From: Nymphaea colorata
Lineage: Eukaryota > Streptophyta > Magnoliopsida > Nymphaeales > Nymphaeaceae
Assembly (NCBI RefSeq): GCF_008831285.2
Contig: NC_045143.1
Span: 10,611,503-10,675,502 of the forward strand
DNA: 64,000 bases
Reading direction: 5' to 3'
Numbering within the stretch: the first letter of the stretch is position 1; the number at the start of each line of letters is the position of its first letter. The notes beneath the pieces were generated by a model that saw only the letters and a program-made list of their open reading frames with translations, was not told the origin of the DNA and made no database searches. This document shows, one piece after another, positions 54,128-63,718 of the stretch. A program made the position numbers and the translations under genes.

Positions 54128-55740
54128 GTGAGAAACCACCCCATGATTACCTGCTCCCAAGAAGGCATCTGCCGACCAAGAATGTTCACATATCTTAGTG
54201 AGACTAAACCTATTAACACTGAATCTGAACCTCTTGACTTACAAGAAGCCCTACAGGATGATCAATGGAAAGCATATATGAATAGTGAGATTGAAGCTCT
54301 TCATAGAAATAAAACTTGGGACTTGGTTTTCCTTGTATGCCTTAGTACAGTGTAGTGGGTTGTCAATGGATCTACAAAGTCAAGCGACATGCTGATGGGT
54401 TTGTAGCTCGATTTAAAGCATGCCTCGTAGCCAAAGGTTATAGACAACGTGAAGGGATTGATTATGTCGATACTTTCAGCCTAGTGGTGAAGCTTACTAC
54501 TATTCGTCTTGTTCTCCCTATTGCTACTAGTCAAAGATGGAAAATTCATCAACTGGATATTAATAATGAGTTTCTTCATGAAACTCTAAAGGAAGAAGTT
54601 TATATGAGTCAGCCTCTAGGGTTTGAAGACAAGAGCAATCCACGCTCTTCGTGTGTAGGTTGAAGAAATCTCTATATGGCCTCAAACAAGCTCCTCGGGC
54701 CTGATATGAAAGCTTGAGCACATATCTTATATCCAAGGGATTTAAAGGATCCAAATCTAACTCATCCATGTTCATTTATTCGTCTAAGTCCTACATTGCA
54801 TATATTCTTATCTATGTAGATGATATTATAGTGACAAGAAGCTCTTTATAGGAATTACAAAAATTCATATATGACATCAACAACAAGTTCTCCATCAAAG
54901 ATCTTGAGGAAATTCATTACTTTCTTGGACTACAGGTCAAACACCAAGCTAATGGCCTCATTTTGTCACAACACAAATATATCACAGATCTCCTAAAAAG
55001 AGCTCAAAAGGAAGAAGCCAAGGTGGTAATCACACCGGCAGCACCTAATGTACATCTATCCAAGTTTGAAGGAGATATACTCAAAGATGGAACATTGTAC
55101 AGAAGCATTGTAGGTGCTTTGTAGTATGTAACACTCATTTGCCCAAATATCGCATTTGCTGTCAACAAGGCTTGCCAATTCATTCATGAACCTATCAATA
55201 TACATTGGACTCATGTGAAGTGAATACTTTGCTATCATCAAGAAAGTCAACATATTGGCTTGCACATAAAAAGAGTGACTGATTGGACACTTGAAGCCTA
55301 TTCTGACGCAGATTGGGCTAGTTGTCCTGATGATAGGAGGTCAACTAATGGATACATCACCATGCTTGGAGGAAACATTATATCATGGGAATATAACAAG
55401 CAGCACATTGTTGCTCACTCAAGTACAAAAGCAGAATATAAAGCAATGGCTGACACTGCAGCTGAATTAATATGGCTGCAACATCTTCTTAAAGATCTTC
55501 AAGTTCCTATACAAGAGGCTACAACACTAAAGTGCGATAATCTAGGAGCAACATATCTTGCAGCTAATCATATGTTTCATGCTCGTGCCAAACATATCAA
55601 AATTGATTTTCATTTTATTAGAGAAAAAGTGGCAGCATGAAAAATTAAAATTGAATTTGTTAAATCTGAAGATCAACTTGCCAATATTCTGACTAAGGCA
55701 CTGGCCGGACCAAGATTTCATGATCTCAAGTACAAACTCA
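54128..55740 (+). pseudogene. copia reverse transcriptase and RNase H, broken
   Basis: Frames in order: LQEALQDDQWKAYMNSEIEA (54240-54300); [20 protein letters not shown] and [20 protein letters not shown] (54360-54480); [21 protein letters not shown] (54545-54605); ILIYVDDIIVT with YVDD at 54813-54824; then RNase H AYSDADWASCPDDRRSTNGY, SSTKAEYKAM, LKCDNLGATYLAANHMFHAR and HIKIDFHFIREKV to 55640. Several in-frame stops occur (for example after IIVTRSSL and after GAL), so the enzyme is dead although the YVDD residues survive. Confidence 0.9.
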
Positions 55741-55774
55741 ACCTTGTTCGCACAAGTGTTGGCTCGTGGGGGCG

Positions 55775-56068
55775 TGTTGAGAAAGAGACAAAAACAGATC
55801 AGATCAGGAAAATCCTCCCCTTCCTAAGATATCGAATGGAAATCAAAATTGTAACAACATTCCTAAGATAGTGGATAGTGATCGAAAATGTAATCAAGAT
55901 CCTAAAAATGTGGATCTGATTTGTAACAGCTATCTATTAAATAAATAAGCTCTCCTTCTCACCATGTGTGAAAGACTGTGAGACTTCGCCATGGACGTAA
56001 GCCAAGTCAAGGGTTGAACCACGTTAAAATATTTTCTAGCTTCCTCTTCTTCTTTCTTTCCTTTTACA
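55775..56068 (+). repeat. 3' LTR of the 5.5-kb copia element
   Basis: 294 bp, starting TGTTGAGAAAGAG after the G-rich tract and ending TTTTACA, then the CACAT target duplicate. Many substitutions and short indels distinguish it from the 5' LTR. Confidence 0.95.
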
Positions 56069-57243
56069 CACATTTCTTGTTTATCCATTTGGGAATGATT
56101 TTAGAGTGTATTATTGTTTTAGGGTATATATTTGGAATTTTCCAGTGAGATTTTACTGTTTTCCGTGGGATTGGCTGCGAAACTTTGTAGTTACATTTGT
56201 GGAGCATAGTATGGTCCAATTGATGTATTAATTGCTGAAAATTCTTCACATGCACAAAATAGTTAAGTTTTTTCAAATTTTGACCTCGCCGGATTCTGAT
56301 GCATCCCGGCTGGACCGATGAGATAACTTTGCACATTTCCAGTTCTCTTAAACATAAACTTAATGATAATATATTACGTTGATTGGAGATCCATTTAATG
56401 CATCTTTTGATATTTGAAAGTTTCCATTCCTTAGCCATATGGCCACCTATTAAGTATTCGATGAATTGAGGACTTATAATCTTCTCGAACTGCTTTAATT
56501 GAAGCTTCTTTTTAAAATATCAAGTAGCATATTTCATCGTTGGATGATACATTGGATCATTTGTTAATGTTATTTGAGCTAGGGCCTTATTGATGTTCTA
56601 TAAACATCTTGCACATGGTCGCTGCTAATACTATCCCTCTCAGTGACGTTGGTAACAATTTATTCAACTGCATTCAACATTCGTCGGTGAACAAGTTCTA
56701 CAATGACGTGTGTAGGGAAAAGGTTGGTGATTGTTTTTACCGACATAAATGTTTACCAACATCCGAAGTAAAGGTTAGTAAAAGTATTAGCGACACTTGG
56801 TCCATTTTACCGACGTAAGGTTTCTTTCACATTCTTATACAAATCTTAGTTTTGTCAAAAACTAGGTTTTCCTTAAATCTAGTTTTGATGACCGCCAAAC
56901 ACTTCAAAACCTAGTATTCGAGTGTCATCCAAAAGCCCTTAGTTTAATTTTAAATTTTTCCAAAAAAAAAAGGAGGGGCCAAGTATTATAAGAAAATATT
57001 ACAAGAAAGGCAACTAAATTTGAGTAAATTACTGATCACCACTGAACTTGCACTTGACTTTGAAAACATTAATTTTCTTTTGGAGTCAAAAATAATTTTT
57101 TTCAACCGGCAAGAGGGGTGGTTCTTTTACAGATACTATTTTGTCATTTAGATGAAAAATTAATGTATATTTTTTTGTAAGTGATTCTTTGAAACTTCTT
57201 TCAAAAGTTCGACACCTATTTGTTAACTTTTAAAAAATTACAT

Positions 57244-57579
57244 CTACATGACCCAATTTGCACAAAATTGCTTGCAGGTAGCTTTGAAATTTCGGGAATA
57301 GCTATCACGTATCCTTTCACCTAAGCTAGTAATGGACCCAGTTGGTATTCTCTCTTCTGCAATTGGGTCGGATAGGTTCCTGCAGAGATATTTTTCTCTC
57401 AAGACAAACACCACTTGGTCTACATGGACCCAACATATTGTGGACACTCTGATCTTAAAACTTGATCTCATGGAACATAAATCCTTTATCCGAATTGTAT
57501 TCCTGTCTCCTTGCTCAACTTGGGGAACAAAGAGACTAGCCATGTAGGACTTTGTTGAGAACTTGTGTTCTTCAAGCAC
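57244..57579 (-). other. 111-residue frame in copy A, broken in copy B
   Basis: A minus-strand frame reads SLGERIRDSYSRNFKATCKQ, then FCANWVM near its end. The corresponding part of copy B (61893-62099) has SGLGERIRDSSSGNLIASWKQ but the frame is interrupted. No family was recognised. Decay in one copy argues against a functional gene. Confidence 0.2.
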
Positions 57580-57634
57580 TATCAGTACTAGAACTCCTGT
57601 GCCCTTTTACTTCTCTTCCACAAATAGAGTCATA

Positions 57635-57833
57635 CAAGGGTGGAGCCAGAAATTTTTTATGAGGGAGGCCAAATTAAAGTTTCTAAATTTTGACTAGGGT
57701 CCAAGTATAATTTTTCAAAATTTTTATATAAAACAAGTGAAAATTTCTAAAATTTAGATGCAAATTTTGTTTTAAAAAACAAATTGGAGCGAGGCCAAGG
57801 CCCATACAGGCCCTTACCTTAACTCCGCACCTG
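57635..57833. mobile_element. hAT-type MITE, copy A, with perfect 8-bp target duplication
   Basis: GAGTCATA flanks it at 57627-57634 and 57834-57841. The start CAAGGGTGGAGCCAGAAATT and the inverted right end CAGGTGCGGAGTTAAGG match each other and the terminus of the hAT relic at 25746 (CAGGGGCGGAGTTAGAAATT). 199 bp, non-coding. Confidence 0.85.
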
Positions 57834-58219
57834 GAGTCATAGTGCCAAACCTAAAAACAAGCAAGCTGCTTTCTGGGCATCTGATACCATGAAATGTGTT
57901 GAAATGTGTCAACCATACTGCACATGTGATGGAGTGGGGATGTAAAACTTTAATTCCAAGATGAATAGTTGGAGCTCAAAACTGTGGCTGAAATTTTAGA
58001 AATAACTGTTTAAATGCTTTAGGTTGTGTTTAATTGCCTCAAATCTTAGATCCAAAGGACAGATTTTAAAACCTCGAATATGAGATCTAAGGTTTTAAAA
58101 GCCCATGTTTGATGAACCAGAAATCCACATTGAAAGTCAAAACCCCTCCTTTGCTCACCTCCGACTTGAGATTCATAGATTTCAGCATTGTCACGAACCT
58201 GAAATCTGTGGTTCTTAGA

Positions 58220-58236
58220 TTGTCACGATAAAATAG
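58220..58236. other. Filler at the duplication junction
   Basis: Copy A stops after GTGGTTCTTAGAT (58219). The next bases TGTCACGATAAAAT are an extra copy of sequence that belongs about 50 bases further on in copy B (AGATTGTCACGATAAAAT near 58267), followed by AGG and then the regular start of copy B. Confidence 0.8.
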
Positions 58237-59008
58237 GTAATGTACTCTCAATTTGTCTGCAAAGAAAGATTGTCACGATAAAATGTTCAATGTGTATTAT
58301 CTTTCAAAATAAGAAACAAAGAACACGTGAATATCACCAAGTGAACCAGGGATTGACTCAAAAGTGATATATTACTGAGAAGAATTGAAAGTTCTCTGCA
58401 ATCAGGACGGAGCATGTCCTCAATTATAACTTCCATTTTAGAGAAACCCTGCTTATATCATAAGAGAGACGGTATGCTGAAGCTAACTACCACATCCTTC
58501 GACCCCATTTTGTAACTGAGATGAATTCCTATTTATTCATCATCTATGTCCTGGGATCGGTAGCAAAAACTTCAGAAGGTACATGGGATTATTTGCGTAG
58601 CAAGTCTAGGAAATTTCTCTTGCTGATTTTGTTTGAAACTGACTATTAATGAGTTTTTATTTTTTATGTACACAAAGGCTTTTTTTTTCATCTTTTACTT
58701 TTCATAAGTAATTTTTTTCTATCTACTGAGCAGCCAAATGTTTTATGCTTTACCAATGGAAAACTCATCCTTAGACATTTGAACACCGTTTTCTGCCATT
58801 TTCTCAAAATTTAATTAAGTCTCATGTTCTGCGTCAGGATGCCACCATTCAGCCTTCTTCGGTTATAGTAGATTTTGGGGGCAATGACTCAATGGGTGGA
58901 CACCCATCCTCATAGAACCAAGCTACTGAGGTTAATTTCCTACAAATGAGGCAGGCATAGTCCTTTGGGAAATCGGAGAGCTGGATGGTTGCGATGATGA
59001 TGGTCAAC

Positions 59009-59445
59009 TAGGGCTGCACAATGAGCCGAGCCAACTCGGGCTCGACTCGAACTTGCTCGAAAAAACTCGGCTCGTGGTCAACTCGTTTATAAACGAGCCG
59101 AGTTCGAGCTCACTAAGATACTCAAAACAATAAATGACTCGAGTTCCTACTCGAATCGACTTGCAAACATGTACTCTATATAATATTGCCAAAACCGGTT
59201 TCACAAGTTAGTTAAACGAGTTACATGAGTTAACACTTACACGAGTTGAATGAGTTAATGCTTACACGAATTAACGTCTAAACGGGTCAAATGAGTTAAA
59301 CGAGTGAAGTTCGAGCTTGATTTTGTGTAGTCGAGTCGAGTCGAGCTCGAGCTTGCTATAAGGAGCTCGAGTAGAGTTCGAGCCGAGCTCGAGCTTGAAC
59401 TCGAGGTAGTCAAACTTGGGCTCGAGTCTGCTCGTGTGCAGCCCA
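59009..59445. mobile_element. hAT-type MITE rich in GAGCTCGAG motifs
   Basis: The start TAGGGCTGCACAATGAGCCG and the inverted right end TGGGCTGCACACGAGCAG are imperfect inverted copies. The flanks TGGTCAAC (59001-59008) and CGGTCCAC (59446-59453) agree at 6 of 8 bases. The interior repeats ACTCGGGCTCGA / GAGCTCGAG phrases in both orientations, giving strong self-complementarity. 437 bp, non-coding. Present only in copy B. Confidence 0.75.
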
Positions 59446-60154
59446 CGGTCCACAAAGTCCTTTTGCATGATGTATAAATCTTTGTGTGTGTGTGTGTGTT
59501 TTACAGAAGACGTCAAGCCTTTTAATAGTTTGGATCTTTTCCCATGAGGACAGTAGGGTTTTGCTAGCCTGTTTCTACTACTTTTTCTTTGTTGGCTTTA
59601 ATGCACAACATCCTGCAACTAGTTTTTTGTTTGTACATATCATTCTTTAGCAATAAAGAGGAAGGGAGCCTATCTTCCAATAGTTTCTGGCAAGTTAAAT
59701 GTGTCAGAAGATCTTATCTTTGCACTGGGTTTGACTTTTTCCTTCTAATAAATGTGAAATCTAAGTTACTTCTTGTTTTCTACAGGCCAAAAAAGACATT
59801 GGGCAATTTCGACATCAAGATGATGCAGATGAAGAAGTTAATGCCTAGAATACATCTTTCTTAGCACAAATTGCTGGCGATCTGCCTCACCCCAACTTTT
59901 TCTCTAATAAAAAAAGGAAAATTACCACAAGCACCAATACATCTAAGTTTTTTTAGGTTTAGTTTCAGGTGAGTAGGAGGTTAACAATCCAACCACTAAG
60001 AAAATAGGTCTAAATGCCCCTCCAATTCCCTTGCCTTGAGGGACATAGGCTGTATTGGCATCAATGATAGCATGGACCCTTTTTTTTATGTTTAGTTAAA
60101 AAGTTTTGTTGGCATAATTCTATCAATTATCATAGTTAAACAAGAAAATTTGAT

Positions 60155-61460
60155 ATGCTATTTGAGTACTACAAAAATACATGGAATCAACGATGTGGCT
60201 TGGCAGTTGTCGATGAAAGTTCATTTTTACAGACGTCCGACCATGAGTGTCAGTGAAGATGGACTTTTGCCAACGTTTGGAAAATGGCATCGATGAACAT
60301 CGGCCTTCCTCGACATGTGTCATGTGGGGACAAGTTGGTCTTCCTACTGCTTGCGTAGGTGAAAGTGTTTTTCAGCAAAATATTAATGACGTCCTACAAA
60401 GACGTCCGTATAACTTACCTCTTCATCTGTGCCTTTTGCTTAGACATTGGTGACCAATGTTTGAAATGTGTCGGTGAAAAGTCCCAACGACTTTCACCAT
60501 CATTATTAAGTTATAGTTTTACTGGCCTCCACCATGTGTTGGTAAAAGTTAACATGACCCTTTAACTATGCCTGAACCCTTCTTCCCTTTTTTTTCTTCC
60601 TCCTCCTTTCTTCTCCCTCTTCTTCTCACCAGAGATTGCCGTAGATTTCCGACACCTATACCATTTCTCTTTCAAATTTTTACATCCAAGACAACTTTTG
60701 AAAGGGTTTTTAACCTCCACATTTCTTGTTTATCAATTTGGGAATTATTTTAGAGTATGTTATTGTTTTAGGGTATATAATTGGAATTTTCCAGTGAGAT
60801 TTCACTGTTTTCCGTGGGATTTGGCTGTGAAACTTTGTAGTTACATTTGTTGAGCATAGTGTGGTCCAATTGATGTATTGATTGCATGAAAATTCTTCAC
60901 ATGTACAAATTATTTAAGTTTTTTCAATTTTTGACCTCGCCGGATTCTGATGCATCCCGACTGGATTCCGATGAGATACTTTGCACATTTCCTGTTCTCG
61001 TAAACATAAACTTAATGACAAAATATTACGTTGATTGGATATCCTTTTAATGCATTTTTTGATATTTGAAAGTTTCCATTCCTTAGCCATATAGCCACCT
61101 ATTAAGTATTCGATGAATTGAGGACTTAGAATCTTCTCGAACCACTTTAATTATAGCTTTTTTTAAGATATCATGTAGCATATTTCATCGTTGGATGATA
61201 CATTGGATCATTTGTTAATGTTATTTGAGCTAGGGACCTTATTGATGTTCTATAAACATCGAGTACACTATCCCTGTCAGTGACATTGATAACAATTTAT
61301 TCAACTACACTCAACTTTCGTCGGTGAACAAGTTCTACACTGACGTGTAGGAAAAATGTTGGTGATAGTTTTTGCCGACAGAAATGTTTACCAACATCCG
61401 AAGTAAATGTTGGCAAAAGTTTTATCGACACTTGCTTTACGGACGTAAGGTTTCTTTCAC
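60155..61460. mobile_element. CACTA-like element, copy B (unsplit)
   Basis: Corresponds to the copy-A element but starts GTACTACAAAA (first C lost). It contains GTCGGTGAAAAG, GTTGGTAAAAG and, on the right, TTTTGCCGACAG, TTTATCGACAC and GGACGTAAGG motifs. Length is about 1.3 kb. No transposase and no clear 3' terminus. Confidence 0.5.
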
Positions 61461-62284
61461 ATTCTTATACAAATCTTAGTTTTATTAAAAACTGGGTTTT
61501 CCTTAAACCTAATTTTGATTACAGCCAAACACTTCAAAAATCTAGTATTGGAGTGTCATCCAAAAGCCCTTTTAAAAGTTCGATTTTAAATGTTTCCAAA
61601 AAAAGTGAAGCCAAGTATAATAAGAAAATAGTACAAAGAAGGCAACTAAATTTGAGTAAATTACTGATCACCGCTGAACTTGCACCTGACTTTGAATGTA
61701 CCTGTTGACAGAAAACGTTAATTTTCTTTTCGAGTCAAAAACATTTTTTCAACGGGCAAGAGAGGTGTGGTTCTTTCAAGATACTATTTTGTCATTTAGA
61801 TAAAAAATTAATATATATTTTTTTGGAGGTGATTCTTTGAAAACTTCTTTCAAAAAGTTCGGCACCTATTTGTTAGCTTTTAAAAATTACATCTACGTGA
61901 CCAAATTTGCACAAAATTGCTTCCAGCTAGCTATGAGATTTCCGGAAGAGCTATCACGTATCCTTTCACCTAAGCCACTAATGAAGCCAGTTGCGGAGTG
62001 CTTTCTTCTGCAATTGGGTAGGATAAGTTCCTGCAGAGATATTTTTCTCTCAAGACAAACACCACTTGGTCTACATGGACCCAACATATTGTGGACCATT
62101 TGACCTTAAAACTTGTTCTAATCGAACATAAATCTTTATCCGAATTGTATTCCTGTCTACTTGCTCAACTTGGAGAACATAAAGACTAGCCATGTAGGAC
62201 TTTGTTGAGAAGTTATGTTCTTCAAGCACTATCAGCACTAGACTTCATGTTCCCTTTTACTTCTCTTGCATAAATAGAATCATT

Positions 62285-62469
62285 CAGCCAAAAATTTTTC
62301 ATGAGGAAGCGAAATTAAAGTTTCTAAATTTTGACTAGGGCCGAAATATTATTTTTCAAAATTTTTATATAAAATAAGTGAAAATTTCTAAAATTTAGAT
62401 GTAATTTTCTTTAAAAAAAAATTGAAGTGGGGACAAAGCCCATGCGACCCTATCTTAGCTCCGCCCCTG
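62285..62469. mobile_element. hAT-type MITE, copy B (degraded)
   Basis: The same element as 57635-57833: flanks GAATCATT and AAGTCATA are altered forms of the GAGTCATA duplication; the left terminus has lost GGGCGGAG; the right end CTCCGCCCCTG is better preserved than in copy A. Confidence 0.8.
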
Positions 62470-62649
62470 AAGTCATAGTACCAAAATTAAAAACAAGCAA
62501 CCTGTTTTCCAGGCATCTGATACCCGGAAATGTGTCAATAGTGCTGCACATGTGATGTGATGGAGTAGGAATGTAAAACTTTAATTCCAAGATTTATAGT
62601 TGGAGCTCAAAACTGTGGTGGAAATTTTAGAAATAACTGTTTAAATGCT

Positions 62650-62968
62650 TTAGCTTGCATTTGATTGCCTCTAATCTTAGAGCCAAAGGACAGATTTTAA
62701 AACCTTGAATATGAGATTTAAGGTTTTAAAATCCCATGTTTGATGCACTCCCTTCCCCTTCTTTTTCTCCTTCCCCTTTTAGACTAGGAATCCATGCTAG
62801 AAGTCAGAACCCCTCCTTTGCTCACCTCCTACTTGAGATTCATAGATTTCAGCGTTCTCACGAACCTGAAATCTGTGGTTCTTAGATCCATAGTTTGATA
62901 AACCTTAGATTTGGACAGCAAATCTGACCTCGGATCTGAGATTCAAGATTATCAAACCCAAACCTTGG
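62650..62968. mobile_element. Small inverted-repeat element in which the duplication breakpoint lies
   Basis: The start TTAGCTTGCATTTGATTGCC and the inverted right end CCAAGGTTTGGGTTTGATAATC are related, followed inward by ATCTNAGATCC-like phrases. In copy A the same element (from about 58018) stops at 58219, about three quarters of the way along. Possibly PIF/Harbinger-like (TTA at the left), but a right target copy is not clear. Confidence 0.5.
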
Positions 62969-63316
62969 AAATTTACTCGATTTGTTTTCTCTTTCTCGTG
63001 TTTGATGGCTAACATAACATGCGACGCGCCTTCTTCGACTTCCACAAACAACAAATCAACGGTAAAAACTTTGAACCCTTCATCAACAGATGGACGGTGA
63101 CGACCACCTTTGAATATTAAATTATGTACGGTTTTGTCAACACGCCAACGGTTGGATAATAAGAACACTTGGACAACGACATGGCCACTCCCTGGCGCCA
63201 CCGAAAGAACGGAGGAAGAAGCAGAATAAGAACTTGACAACTCCTCCCATTGCAGTTCCCTCTCTCTCTTACGCACACTCTCGCTTCCGAATTCGGAGGT
63301 GCCGAGAAGAACCCAG

Positions 63317-63718
63317 ATGTCCATTCTAACGCTCTGTCATTACCCACCATCTTCTGTTGTTGCTCTCTGTCCGTCGTCCGACCACCTTCTTCGCCTCCCT
63401 CTCCGATCCTCTTTCCTATCGCTTCTCCCCTCCAGGAAGAGAGGGCAGAAGTACCTCTTCTTTAAGAACTCTGGAACCCAGGCTTCCGATGGGAACACCG
63501 GGAACGTCGCGAAGGATACGCGTGCCGACTCCGGAACACAGACGCTGAGTGAGGAGAGGCGGACGCTGCACGAAGAAGAGTGGGCGGATGATTCCAGCAG
63601 CGTCAAGGATAAAAGCTTTTCAGGCAACTCGAAGGATGTGGGAACACTGGGAAGGACGGTGGTCGTCAATACTCTGACGGATTCTTTATCCCTTTCGATC
63701 AAGGAGCCTGTCTATGAG
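63317..63718 (+). CDS. Probable chloroplast magnesium transporter MRS2-11/MGT10-like, first exon
   Basis: ATG at 63317 (MSILTLCHYPPSS) opens 134 codons ending at a GT donor (GAG|GTGAGC, 63718/63719). The N-terminus is rich in Ser, Pro and Arg and poor in acidic residues, as in chloroplast transit peptides; an acidic, Ser/Thr-rich linker follows. The exon ends in DSLSLSIKEPVYE, which I recognise as the segment just before the conserved core of plant MRS2-11/MGT10 proteins (CorA-type Mg2+ channels of the chloroplast envelope). The GMN motif and two membrane helices that would prove it lie beyond the window. An in-frame GTG at 63299 extends the frame upstream but ATG is the likelier start. The 3' end of the tandem duplication is only about 430 bp upstream. 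Confidence 0.55.

Larger units (their letters stand above)
50578..56068 (+). mobile_element. Complete-length but inactive Ty1/copia retrotransposon
   Basis: The element (5491 bp) is flanked by CACAT at 50573-50577 and 56069-56073. Its LTRs are 50578-50872 and 55775-56068, both starting TGTTGAG; the 3' copy ends TTTTACA and the 5' copy TTTTATA. A primer-binding site TGGTATCAGAGC follows at 50873-50884 and a G-rich tract (CTCGTGGGGGCG) precedes the 3' LTR. Copy B of the tandem duplication has the unoccupied site, confirming the boundaries. Gag, protease, integrase, reverse transcriptase and RNase H follow in copia order, all with stops or frameshifts. The two LTRs differ at many positions, so the insertion is not recent. 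Confidence 0.95.
50015..56835. mobile_element. CACTA-like non-autonomous element in copy A, split by copia
   Basis: CACTACAAAGG at 50015 is the standard CACTA start. Subterminal motifs of the TCGGTAAAA/TTTACCGACG type follow on the left (50085-50400) and recur in inverted sense on the right (56680-56820, for example TTTTACCGACGTAAGG). The right terminal CACTA copy is not recognisable, so the 3' boundary is an estimate. No transposase was seen. The copia element 50578-56068 is nested within it. Confidence 0.5.
48722..58219. repeat. Tandem segmental duplication, copy A (split by a copia insertion)
   Basis: 48722-50577 plus 56074-58219 align along their length with copy B (58237-62889). Matching landmarks include GTACTCTCAATTTG (48727 and 58240), the block around TTTAGCAATAAAGAGGA (49366 and 59645), and CTCGCCGGATTCTGATGCATC (56283 and 60938). 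Excluding the copia element and one target duplicate, the unit is about 4.0 kb. Copy A lacks a segment of about 770 bp present in copy B near 58790-59560. Confidence 0.9.
58237..62889. repeat. Tandem segmental duplication, copy B
   Basis: Aligns with copy A from TAATGTACTCTCAATTTG (58237) to GTGGTTCTTAGAT (62889). It lacks the copia element and has the undisrupted site CTCCACATTTCTTG (60715-60728). It has an additional segment of about 770 bp near 58790-59560 that contains a hAT MITE. It shares the CACTA-like element and the older hAT MITE with copy A, each with its own mutations. Confidence 0.9.

Noticed and set aside
53846-54219. Short frames within the copia integrase region in other phases
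   Set aside because: Shadows of the decayed pol gene.
56831-56850. Right terminus of the CACTA-like element
   Set aside because: The sequence after TTTCTT is TCACATTC, not a TAGTG end, in either copy; the boundary was left open.
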